Below are positions 1 through 9,607 of a stretch of DNA of 64,000 bases, in pieces. Position 1 is the first letter of the stretch, and the number at the start of each line of letters is the position of its first letter. This stretch comes from Pisolithus tinctorius (Eukaryota; Basidiomycota; Agaricomycetes; Boletales; Pisolithaceae): contig JANFAH010000020.1 in assembly GCA_024663395.1 (NCBI GenBank), forward strand, positions 1,116,001-1,180,000, written 5' to 3'. The notes under the pieces were generated by a model. The model was not told the DNA's origin. It ran no database searches and worked only from the letters and a program-made list of their open reading frames with translations. Made by a program: the position numbers and the translations under genes.

Positions 1-1767
1 GATAATGCGGACTCAGTAAGTGTGTGCTTCACTTCTTGCGGCGGTATTTACTACTGGCCGCTTTCTAAACAGGTCGCTTTGGGTTTCGGTGGAAATACGC
101 TTATCACCACTGCAAGAACCTGGTTGATGATATGGCCATGGAACGACTAGCGTAATGGTCGAAAACGCTCAGGCGCGTCGAACCGCACTTGAATCTCACC
201 GGTATTATGTATGCATGCGCGATTCTCGGGACTCTTTGAGAAATGGTAATTGGATTTATGTTTTTGCTGATTGTATTCAGGCTCACTCTGCAGGTATACG
301 GGTCCGGATTACCGCTCCGCAGAAGCATGTGCTCAGTGAGCTGGCTAACCTGGTAGATGACAATCTTCTCGGGTATTGTTTGAAGTGTTAATTCTCCTAA
401 TCATTGGGCGGCGCAAAAGCTGAAACATCGCATCAGTTTAACAACCGGTGGTGCTTATTAAAATAGCCAAAGTGGGCCTATAACTGCGGTTCCTGGACCT
501 TGCAGAAGAGCGAAGATGGTGAGGTCCCCGAGTTCAATTCATATCTGCAACAGCAACCATCAGTTTACAGTAATGACAATGTAATTGACGAAGCTCAGCT
601 GGACGCGGTTTCCTTCGGTACTCGCCACCCGCAGTCAGCAGGGGCGTTACGCTCGTAATAAAGACGAGGGTTCCCATGCGACCACGAATCTCGTACTTTT
701 TTTACGGCCGACGCACATTAGCGCACACGAATGACGCAAAAGCCGAAACATCGCATCAGAGCAGTGGATAACTTAGAATGCTCTCGAAATCTGTTCTGCT
801 TATTGCTTTGAGTTCATCAGATGTTTTTTTTTTTACTCGGACGATGGCAATGTGGAAGTTTCTCGGTTGATGCGGGATTGATCATGGCAAATTACTCCAT
901 TACTCCCTGTGCACCCGCTCATACAAAACTCAATTGACATCCCTTTAGCCGGCACAGCTCCAAACACACTGCCTCCTCGGCTTCATTTTGGCTTTTTTTC
1001 CGAGTATCGGTATGGTTTCGTCATCACTTCTCCACTATGAAGACAACAACCATGTTCAGAGACATCAGTGAGTGTCTGGACATGAATCTCATTGTGGGTC
1101 GGGCACAGGCTAAGAACCGATAAAGATGTGGTTGCAAGAATGCACTAAAGAACACGGATCGCTCCCAACATGCGTACTCGATGTTACCCCCTACCCTGTG
1201 GGGGTATTTTCTTCGAGGATTGTTATTCAATAAACGGAATGCAGGAAGTCGGGAAGTCGGTGATGATCGATGACCCATTTCCTTCCGTGTACACGGTGGG
1301 CCAGCCGTGTTGTCGACAACCACTCGACGCTCATCATGAAGTCGAACCCAAGGTAAGTGAACTTCTAAAAAATGAGTATGATTTGGATGGATACAGAAAT
1401 CCCAATGCTATTCAGAAGCTACCTTTTGCACGAGCTCCAGCCCACTTCGCACACGCGCAGCTTTCAGGAGGCTGCTCCAATGGTACCCAAAGCGGGGGTT
1501 GAAGCATCTCACAAGGCCTGAGGCCATGATATGCGGTGCAATGTATTACTAATTCATTCCTGTTCCTTGCTAACTAGCTCTTTACTATTGAACCACGCCG
1601 ACTATATTTGCAATAGTTGCAGAACGGGTTGAGGACAAAGTGATTCTTGGTGAGTAAATAATTCAACACGTCACGTTGATGCTGGCAGCCGATTTTACTC
1701 TTCTACTTATTTGATACACTTTTCACCACTCCTCAGAACGTTGCCAACCACCTTCCATCATATCCAC
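1..1767. other. No recognised gene; possible eroded genic sequence
   Basis: I recognise no gene family here. The best open frame is 155-391 on the plus strand (78 codons, no recognisable domain). A GTAAGT at 16 and a CTAAACAG ending at 72 could be an intron of a gene that starts before the window, but no conserved protein emerges when they are joined. A near-identical 24-base stretch occurs at about 413 and again at about 736, one base different. Nothing else in this stretch can be supported. Confidence 0.3.
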
Positions 1768-2550
1768 CTAGATTTTCTCGATCGTTGCAGTGCATGTGGA
1801 GGTCGTAGAACCTCCGATCGTTACCTTAACCTGTATAGAACACGATGGTGGCCATGTGAGTTGATGGCAGAATCATGAGTGACATGTCTCAGAAGGACAA
1901 AAAAAAAGAACTTGCCCTGTAACCATACTGAGAATCTTGGTGCCGATTCTTCGCCTTGTCATCCAGCAAATCTAGCATATAACTCTTCGAACCCACAGCC
2001 CACCAATGGCCCTTCTCCCTTGACTCTGCCCAGCACGTAGGGTCATAAGCCGTATTCCAAGGGTTTTGCCACCCAATGAAGATATCGCTGTTCTGGGTTG
2101 TGCGGTAGATCACTGCGCCCGCACTGCCGACAGCCTGGGCCGTGGGGTGGACGTGGAGGAATGTCGTCCATTGGCCGTTCTCGACAACCGACGAAGGCGA
2201 GTCTTTGTAGAAGGAGCCGCGCCAGCTGTGGTCAAATTTGACCTTGATCGGGTCGCCGCTGGCATTATAGAAACGGCATAGCGTACTGACAACACCGTGA
2301 TGCACGGCAATGAGTACAACTGCCCAGTCGGAAAATGACAGTGGATCGACTAGCAATCGACTCACCTAACGCCATTTCCGTAGTCACTCTTGAGCAAGTC
2401 CAGACGCTGGACGGCCTCATTGACATACACGTCCCTTTGCTGCATGGCGACTTTGCTACGGTCCTGCGCAGTCAACTGACTGTCGGGCTTGCCCTTGTAT
2501 TCTGGGAGGGTGCGAAGGAAGTCATTGTCGATCGGAACGCCGAAGTTCAT
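1768..2550 (-). CDS. 23 kDa jasmonate-induced protein family member, three exons
   Basis: Inferred exons are 2550-2366, 2285-1916 and 1830-1768, giving 205 aa (about 23 kDa, the usual family size). The joined protein carries YGNGVSTLC across intron 1, then RFYNASGD, ENGQWTTFLHVH, SAGAVIYR and WQNPWNTAYDP, which I recognise from plant 23 kDa jasmonate-induced proteins and fungal homologues. It ends VTIGGSTTS. Function is unknown; in plants the family is stress-induced. There is no signal peptide or membrane segment. The start is the Met before NFGVPIDND; an upstream in-frame Met at 2637 would add 29 basic residues unlike the family. Intron 1 is GT-AG. Intron 2 needs a GC donor (AGG|GCAAGT) to keep frame and reach the conserved C-terminus; reading through runs into a nine-T tract and a stop. 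A related 3' end lies at 18117-18268. Confidence 0.75.
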
Positions 2551-2699
2551 CTTTCTGCTTCTTGGTCGAAGTGAAACAAAGTCGCGATTGACTCTGAGCC
2601 TTGAGAGCTCACTGGCTCTTGTGGAGAAGTGGTCCACTCTTTATATCGAATCGCGCCGCCGCGAGACCGCGAAGCACCACCCCTGGGTACTACACAGTA

Positions 2700-3262
2700 C
2701 ACAGGCGTGAATACTTCGCATTCTTGATGTGCGGAGCGGTCCGGGATTAGATCTGGTCTTATCTTGTGCGATCACGGTCCCCGTTGAAGCCCCAACGGGG
2801 CTCCGTCTACTATGTATTGCAAACCGAACAGGAACAGGATTGGAAATACACTGCCAAGGCGTGAATACTTCGTACCCATGACAAATGGGACTTACCTCGT
2901 GCAATTACGGCCCCATTTGAAGCAATACCACTCCGCAGGGCCCCATCTACTGTATGTTGCAAACTGAATAGAAACAGGATCGGAACCATGACATCTGGAA
3001 GGATCTTGGACTTACATGCCTTGGGTAATTATGGCTCCCATTGAAGAACCCAACAGCCTGGCCTCAAACATGCTGCTGGCTTGCAACCTGTTCCAGTTCC
3101 ACTTGCAAGAAGGCTGTGGGGTGGCATTGCTTCAGCAAGGGCCGTAATTGCATGAAGTAAGTCCCAGATCCACTCATCATGGATGCGAAGTATTTATGGC
3201 CTGGTTGCATACTTGCAAGTTCCAATCCTGTTTCTGTTCAGTTTGCAATATGTAGTAGATGG
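2700..3262. repeat. Direct and inverted copies of a ~120-bp repeat
   Basis: Related segments lie around 2700-2800, 2795-2905 and 2930-3045 in direct orientation, and a further copy at about 3125-3262 is inverted. Shared pieces are a TGCAAACxGAACAG-type box, a GTGAATACTTCGC box and an ACTTAC...GCAATTACGGCCCC box. The inverted copy ends in GTAGATGGGGCCC, which pairs with CTCCATCTAC at about 4525-4534 across the hAT-type insertion. It is therefore one side of a foldback structure. Confidence 0.6.
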
Positions 3263-3270
3263 GGCCCAGG

Positions 3271-4515
3271 TAGTGTACTTGACAGAATGCTGCCATTTTG
3301 CCACTGGCAATTGCCAGCAGTAGCAGGAGGGGCTTTGGCAGATATTGGCAGAATCAATATTTGTTGCATATAGTACAGTAGTTTTACGGCCAGAAATACA
3401 AGTTAATTCTCAAATCTCTGTTGCCTTTCTCACACAGTATGGCTTCTGAAGTGCTGAAGAAGGGTCACCCACCAGTGAAAGTGGTTGCTGATAACCTTCA
3501 TCCACTTGAGAGGGTTGACAACAAATCTAATCAGTGGTACCATGAATGCAAGCACTGTGGGCCCACTGGTGCTGATGATGACTACCTTACTGGACCAGAG
3601 TTGATCACAGATGATGACGTTGCAGAGGCTTTTGATGACCTCGAGCCACAGAGAGTAGAGGCAGTAATGGCTGGTGACTTGCATCAGGAAATTAACACTT
3701 TACTATTTTTGACCTTTTTGTGACTTTTTTTGACTTTTTTGTGACTATTGTGACTATTTGTGACCTTTTGGGAAGGAACCTACTATCTGTACTTTTTTTT
3801 TGACCATATACAGCATTTTGAAGAATGAAAAGAGAACAGAATCTATTGAGACAACTAAGTGATGATATATCTAAGCCAAGAAGACTAGAAAATGTCTGAA
3901 AATTCAGGGATATTGAGCCATTGGTGTGATGCACACTGTCTGAGAGAAAAACCACAATATCTCTTTGGAACCTCCATCAATTTGAATGTATGTGGTATCT
4001 ACTGAAAGCTATGAATTAGGTGGTTGGAACAAGACCAAAATCAGCAAGAACAGTGCAGCCATGCCTGCAGGACATGGGTAATGATAGTAGATTCCTTCCC
4101 AAAAAGTCACATCAGTCACAAAAAGTCAAAAATAGTAAAGTGTTATTTTCCTGATGTGCCTGCATATGAAGGCCTCAAGCAACAAGTTCTTCAAGGTATG
4201 GTGTATTCTTGGGAGGAACTTGAACATGTGGAGATGGGTCTCCCACCAACAGGGTTTCATGTAGATGTCAGTGCCATCCAGCAGGCATCAGGCAGCACTG
4301 TGGGCTGGGATATTGATTCAATGATGTCCTCTGAGGGTCTCACAAGCCAGGGTTTCCAGTAGTGTACATACTACCTTTTTGCCATGTACAAAATGATACC
4401 TACAACAATGCAAATACATAGTGAATAGTTTTGCCAGTTTCTGCCATTCTACCATCTGCCATTCTGCCATTCTGCTGGCAGACTCTGCATTGAAAACATT
4501 CTGCCATACACACTA
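3271..4515 (+). mobile_element. hAT-type DNA transposon, internally deleted, non-autonomous
   Basis: The 1245-bp element begins TAGTGTACTT and ends in the complement of TAGTGTGTAT; 15 of the first 19 terminal bases match as inverted repeats. It is flanked by an exact 8-bp duplication GGCCCAGG at 3263-3270 and 4516-4523. TA(A/G)NG termini and 8-bp duplications are hAT hallmarks. The interior has a coding remnant starting at Met 3439 with WYHECKHC, resembling the BED-type zinc finger at the start of hAT transposases. After a T-rich tract (3705-3780, TTTGTGAC-like iterations) a second open stretch runs 4141-4362. No catalytic core or C-terminal dimerisation region is seen, so it would need a transposase in trans. 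It sits at the centre of a palindromic target. Confidence 0.8.
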
Positions 4516-4523
4516 GGCCCAGG

Positions 4524-5334
4524 GCTCCATCTACTACCATTTAACCAGAGTTGCAAAGATTTTCAGTCATCCTCAAATACTGCCTGATATATTTGTTTTT
4601 TTTGCAATCAGCACAAGACTGGTAGAAAGATGGAACTACCAGCTACCTGCTGATATCTTAGTGTAGCTAGCTACTTAAGAAACAAGTGTGTTAATGAGTC
4701 TACACTCCACAAGTTACTCCGACGCAATTTCCGTCTGAAGGCCTGATCACTTCCGAAGCGTGCCACAGTGTGATTGCCATCTATGGTACTGATGTCACAT
4801 TCATACTTGTATCTTTTGTTTCAAACCAATGCTTGACTTGAGATCTATAAAAATCTGTCTGTTTGTCATGTCCCTACCATAGCTATATACATCTTTTTTT
4901 TTGGAGGGGATTATCCTTGAAGATCTATGGGATCTGACTAATCACTGGCTGGATTTGCTTAAATTGACATGTATTGAGTGAATCTCACTCCTCACAACAC
5001 AGTTTCTTTTTTTTTAAAAAAAATAAGGACTGGTCATAAAACATATAGGAATCCTTCTCTAACTATTATATGGGCAAAAATTGGACTGTGTTGTGGTAGA
5101 ATCATGATTTTGCACCTCCTGTTGTTTTTGCAACTCTGAGTAAGCAATAGTAGTGGGAATGCCAAAAAGGTCTTTCCAACACTTGGCAACACCTTTGATT
5201 CAGATGGTCAGGGCTATCTATAGTATCAAATGGCAGAATTGTTGCATGCTCTGCAGGCCCATCAGTTTTGCTATCACAACACAGATATCAATATTTAGGA
5301 CAGTCCTAAACATGATGCCAAACTTAGGAGATAC
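4524..5334. other. AT-rich spacer without gene
   Basis: This is AT-rich sequence between the hAT-type element and the next hairpin, with T-runs near 4600, 4895 and 5007 and no convincing coding frame. I see no promoter or RNA gene here. It may belong to the same foldback repeat as 2700-3262. Confidence 0.4.
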
Positions 5335-5637
5335 AATTCAGGAGATAACCTGATGGGAAAACTTGAAATTATGTACTAAATTATATGTGAATCTGAACTT
5401 TATGTATTGCCTTCACATTTAATCCAATGTTCAGACCTGGATAAAATATTGCTAACCCCATTGTACCTGCCAATTTAGAGCATTTTTCATGTGAAGATTG
5501 CCCCACAGTGGGGTTTGCAATATTTTATCCAGGTCTGAATGTTGGACTAAATATGAAGGCAATACACAAAGTTTAGGTTCACATATAAATCAGTATGCAA
5601 TTTGAAGTTTTCCCTTCAGGTTTTCTCCTGATTTGTA
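5335..5637. repeat. MITE-like imperfect hairpin
   Basis: The two arms, about 5335-5460 and 5510-5637, are inverted copies with most positions matching. Both contain ATTCAGACCTGGATAAAATA-like and GTGTATTGCCTTCA-like boxes in opposite orientation. They are separated by about 48 bases that hold a small CCCCACAGTGGGG stem. There is no coding capacity. I could not identify target duplications with confidence. Confidence 0.6.
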
Positions 5638-6362
5638 TGCAAATATTAGATAGCCAATCAACTGCGCTCTGGGGAGAACTTGAGACCAATAGTCCCACCG
5701 TGTGGGCGAAGGGGACGAAGGAGTCGTTCACTGGAAGTGACGCTGAATATCCAGGCGTCGGGTATGCCAGGGGAGAGCGGGATCCCGGGGGGAACAGCGG
5801 CGTGCCCCGCAGAGGCAAATTTAGTAGAGTTGCTCAAGACTCCGCGGTCTCCAGACACCATCACTCGATAAGGTCACCCGCTTTTCCAAGGCGGATCTTG
5901 TTGCTGTCCGTCTTCAGTTTTCAATCGTCGAATTTCAAAATTTCACGGTTGGTGTATCCTTCTATGATCTGACTTTCGTCTGCAAAGGTTATTGCACTCT
6001 CTAGCCGCTGGTACGCACTCATCATCGCTGGCAAACCTGCCAACACAGCATATCCTGCAATTTAGAGGGTAGCCCATCGAAACTCATAGGAAACCACACG
6101 AGAATCGACTTCGTCTGCAATTAATGTTAGCCACCAAGCAGCACGTGCCACCGTCCATGTGTGAGTATTTGCGTATTGCTGATCTGGTCATACCTTCTAC
6201 AATTACGGTTTCCGCGGACTCGGAACGAACAGTACCAATCCCGTCTGCTATAATTGCAAACGAACCGATGTCAGCTGATGTAGGGTATTGGGATTCTAAT
6301 AAGTTGAGCCTGATCGAGGCTGCTCAGCAGGCTTTACCTCTCAGTCACGTAGGTCAAAGAAA
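5638..6362. other. Intergenic, upstream of the five-exon gene
   Basis: There is a higher-GC patch around 5690-5880 and then presumptive upstream sequence of the gene starting at 6363. Open frames of up to 125 codons exist, but they resemble no family and overlap the hairpin. No clear TATA box is seen. Confidence 0.35.
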
Positions 6363-7647
6363 ATGTCTGCTGACGACGATACTATCATACACGACGACAT
6401 CCCTTGCCCAAGTTACGACAAACTGCTAGAAGCAGCAAATGCTCTCGCAGATGCGGAGAACCTGGCATTGTTCTATCGTCAATACAAGTCTTCTCTGGAG
6501 CGCAACTGGTTCTACGAGTCAAAGGAAAGCGGACTTAGAGCTGTTGTTGATGCCTGTGAGGCAGGGAAGGCAGCCGAAGCGGGTGCTACTTCAGAGGTGA
6601 ACAAGTCCACAACCGAGGTGGTCTGCTGACCAGAAACTAGGAGCTGAACGACCCATATCACGCTTCCTTTGCGTACAAGACGCTGCGGTTTTTTACCCGC
6701 TTTGCCCTGCTTTTCATCAAGAACTCGAATGCCCGGGCCGAATACATCAGCAGCATCGCGTGAGTAGCTCTGACCAGTGACAACTGCCATGATTTCTTTG
6801 TTTTGTTGAATTCATACTTTCTACAAGGTCCTATGCCAAGGGATATGCCGCTGCCCTAAGCAACGACGCTCAACTCGCTGCAGAGCGTGCTGTTGCGGTT
6901 AGAAACGCTGCCCGGCGGGCGTTTCTGGCGAAGACTTCTGCTGGCAGCCAATGGTTCAATGGCGTGATGAAGTCCATTTTTGACAAAGAGGGACCCAACT
7001 TTGCGTCCCTTCTCAATTTCTGTCGTGAACAGCTCTACCCGGAGAAGACGCTCAAGCAACTGGGCGAATCCGAGCGGGTGTGTTCCGAAGATCACCAAGT
7101 TCTACCCTATATGCTGATATTATACGTGCTGGTCCTCACAGGCCCTCCTATTCGCCAAGGTCGTCGAGAATTCGGGGCGGAGCAATTTCACGCATGACCT
7201 CCTTTCCAAGGCCCAAGGGGCAGTAGGGTGGACAGTGATCATCGCGACACTCGGTCTCCTCGTTTACGATATTGTTGATTCCCAAGCAGACTTCACGTCT
7301 AAAGTGGTGGAAGTACTCGGTGATGGGGCAGAATTCTTGGGCGTGTGGGTGGGGGCTGCCGCTGCGGAGGCATTGGCAATTTCGCTCTTCGGAGAGGCGG
7401 CCACACTTGCGATCATGCTGTTTGGCCTCGCTGGGGGAATTATTGCTGGATTAGCAGTTGCAGGACTTTTTGAAGCTCTCAAGGCCGTTTTTTCGGAGAT
7501 ATTCAATTCCCAGTGAGTAGGCGAGTCATTAATGATCACTGGCCAGGCGCCAACCGATCCGACAGGTCGCATGCTCTGTGGAAAGAATACCTCAAACAGC
7601 CGTATGTGTATAAGGTCAAGCTTCCCCAGGTGGTCCTCGATATCTAG
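6363..7647 (+). CDS. Unknown five-exon protein with hydrophobic Gly/Ala-rich segment
   Basis: Inferred exons are 6363-6596, 6641-6759, 6828-7077, 7142-7512 and 7566-7647. All junctions are GT-AG and phases agree, giving 351 aa. I do not recognise the family. Residues 1-200 are mixed and probably helical (LADAENLALFYRQY, FFTRFALLFIKNSNA, AAERAVAVRNAARRAF). Residues about 230-320 hold hydrophobic stretches starting GWTVIIATLGLLVYDIV, GVWVGAAAAEALAISL and IMLFGLAGGIIAGLAVAGLF, with glycine-zipper-like spacing. The tail is short and basic (KEYLKQPYVYKVKLP). Such paired hydrophobic helices suggest membrane insertion or oligomerisation; that is inference. There is no N-terminal signal peptide. An alternative stop at 7516 exists if the last intron is retained. 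Confidence 0.65.
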
Positions 7648-7929
7648 AATCAGCCACAGCCACTAGTTTGTACTTGTGTACGATTAGCTTGAAAGAAAAG
7701 TTTCGGATTCCCAAATATTGTTTCTCATAAGTTACTGCGGCGAAAGCATGTACAGATGTAAGACTCATCTGTACTCTGCCTACTTCTCCCTGTATGTGAT
7801 CGTAACTTGATGTACTTTGGGAAGGACGTGTGGGAAAGTTGGATGTTACTGTAAATTTCTGCAGCTAATGTTTCTAGGTTTGGGTACTACCATATCTGAC
7901 CCGCAAATCATGTGGGTCTACGTGGCCCC

Positions 7930-8218
7930 AGTCCGTCTATTTCAACCTCCGCGGAGTCTGCATACGATGTGTAAGAAACCCTTGTCTAATCTGAAGACAT
8001 CTGGTTTAACAAGTCACACAGTACCGTCCACCCCCAGTGCGGTCCACCTACTCGATGTCATCAAAGCGCCCATTTCGCAACTCCGACAGGCACAAGCTCA
8101 AACAGCTCGTCGTAGCGGCGTACAATATGCATCCCCTAAAATCGGAGACGTTCTCGTTCCATAAGGACTCATCTCAGAAGTTCATGCCAAATATGAATCG
8201 CTTTGAGTCTAGTGTGTG
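7930..8218 (+). pseudogene. eIF2D 5' fragment (exons 1-2), pseudogene
   Basis: This stretch is a diverged duplicate of the start of the intact eIF2D gene at 35873. It carries the same KKPLSNLKTS start, the same intron 1 and the same exon 2 through the SQKF region. The intron 1 donor GGTGAG has become GGTTTA, and exon 2 contains a TAA where the intact gene encodes a Glu. It is cut after 8218 by a gypsy element and resumes at 17909. GTGTG at 8214-8218 is the left target-site copy. Confidence 0.8.
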
Positions 8219-8503
8219 TGTAACACCGATAAGAAGTGCAGAACTTTTAATGGCAGCACAACAAGAAGGATTCTTCGTCTACTCGGGTTTCCAGACAATA
8301 GTGTCTTATTTCGAGGTAGAAAAGAAGTCCCTGTACAGTATGCTACAAGGCCTATTTTATAGGGTAGAGGTTAGGCACGAAATATGTCAGAGTATCAGTA
8401 TGGGTTAAGTAGGATCAAACAAATAAATGAGAAACCAATAGATCTGTCATAAGGAAAACAACATCTAACCATACGGTCGACAGCGTCAGACCGAATCCTT
8501 ACA
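8219..8503 (-). repeat. 3' LTR of the minus-strand gypsy element
   Basis: On the minus strand it begins TGTAAGGATT and ends TTACA. It differs from the other LTR at 12 of 285 positions; 10 of the 12 are explained by CG->TG or CG->CA changes. Confidence 0.9.
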
Positions 8504-8516
8504 TTCCCCCCTCCAG
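8504..8516 (-). promoter_or_regulatory. Polypurine tract
   Basis: The minus strand reads GGAGGGGGGAA directly before the TGTAAGG start of the 3' LTR. This is the expected place and composition for priming plus-strand DNA synthesis. Confidence 0.8.
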
Positions 8517-8548
8517 GGTACAAAGTACCCTTCCTTCGTGAAGTGGGC

Positions 8549-9607
8549 TTACTCAGCAACACCTCTGGCATTTTCCGCATCTCTGCCTTGTTCCATCGTG
8601 TCATCCTCGCCTTCGGCGTCTGCTATACCATTGTACTCTTCTCTGTACTCCTCCTCAAGACCTTCGATGGAGACGTCCATGCCTACCGAGCCGACAGCGA
8701 CATTAGAGGGATCGTGATCAGGCATGCCAGTGTGGTCAGGGAAGACGCCGTAGTGGGAGATCGCATCCAGGGTGATAGTAGAGGAGCTAGCGATGGGGGC
8801 AGGCAAGCGTGAACGGGTAGGCGTCTTATTATTCCTGTGGAAACTGCCCGCCCTAGTTGCCTCCCTGCGCTTACTTGAGTTCGACTTTCCAGTGTGACGA
8901 GCTTCCACAGGCGATGAACTGGGACATCCACCCAGTGGGCCCTTGGCATGGCGATCATCCTCCCGACGGCCACGGCGATCCTGATAGCCTCGCTGGAAGC
9001 GCTTGCATTGGTGCTTGAGTCGCTCCACCACATCCCAGAGCATACTATTAAGTGTCTCTGTTTCCGCACTGTTGAGTATTTGTCCCCCCTCCCTCTCTTC
9101 CTTACTTCACAGGTCCACATCCGCTCCCAGGACCTCTTTCTTAGTAGGGGCCGGGCCTGTGATGACTGTATGAGCATTGTCCCCTGGCTTGTAGTACACA
9201 AACCGTGACCTCGCAGTAGTGTTGCTATTATAGGCGTCCTGAAACTGGAGGTATCCAGCAGGTATGTCAAGTGGATCTCCATCCTTCCGCCGCAGAGCTT
9301 TATCATATTGGAAGTAGGAATGGACTTGTTCACGGTGGACGAGCACTCGCCCTTCAGGGTTTCCCGAGCCCGAAGTGTCCCAGATAGTGAAGAAATCCGG
9401 GTTAATCCTCTCGATTAGGTTATTCTCAGCAGCGTCCGACATGCTGGCCATACAGGGCGATTGTGCGTCAGGTAAGTGGTCGATAGCTAGACTCTGGAGT
9501 TCACTGACCACTGCAGATAGCATGTGCTGCAGTGTGGCTAGGGTGTCTGGGCTTAGGGTCTGCTGCCTAGAAAGTTGAATAATCAAAGGGGGAGTATGCA
9601 ACCGATG
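8549..9607 (-). pseudogene. Third frame downstream of integrase (gypsy element)
   Basis: The pol reading frame continues after a TGA at 9608-9610 to a TGA at 9107-9109 and then to 8549, about 350 codons in all. The product is not recognised. It starts with a helical LQHMLSAVVSELQSL segment, has a middle part with FFTIWDTSGSGNPEG and FVYYKPGD, and ends with a basic then acidic region (GRREDDRHAKG ... EEEYREEYNG). There is no transmembrane segment or signal peptide, so it is not an envelope protein. It could be a C-terminal extension of pol or a separate product; both stops may be mutated CGA codons. Confidence 0.5.

Noticed and set aside
8683..9333. A 216-codon minus-strand frame in the gypsy 3' region
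   Set aside because: It overlaps the pol-frame extension in another phase and shows no family resemblance.
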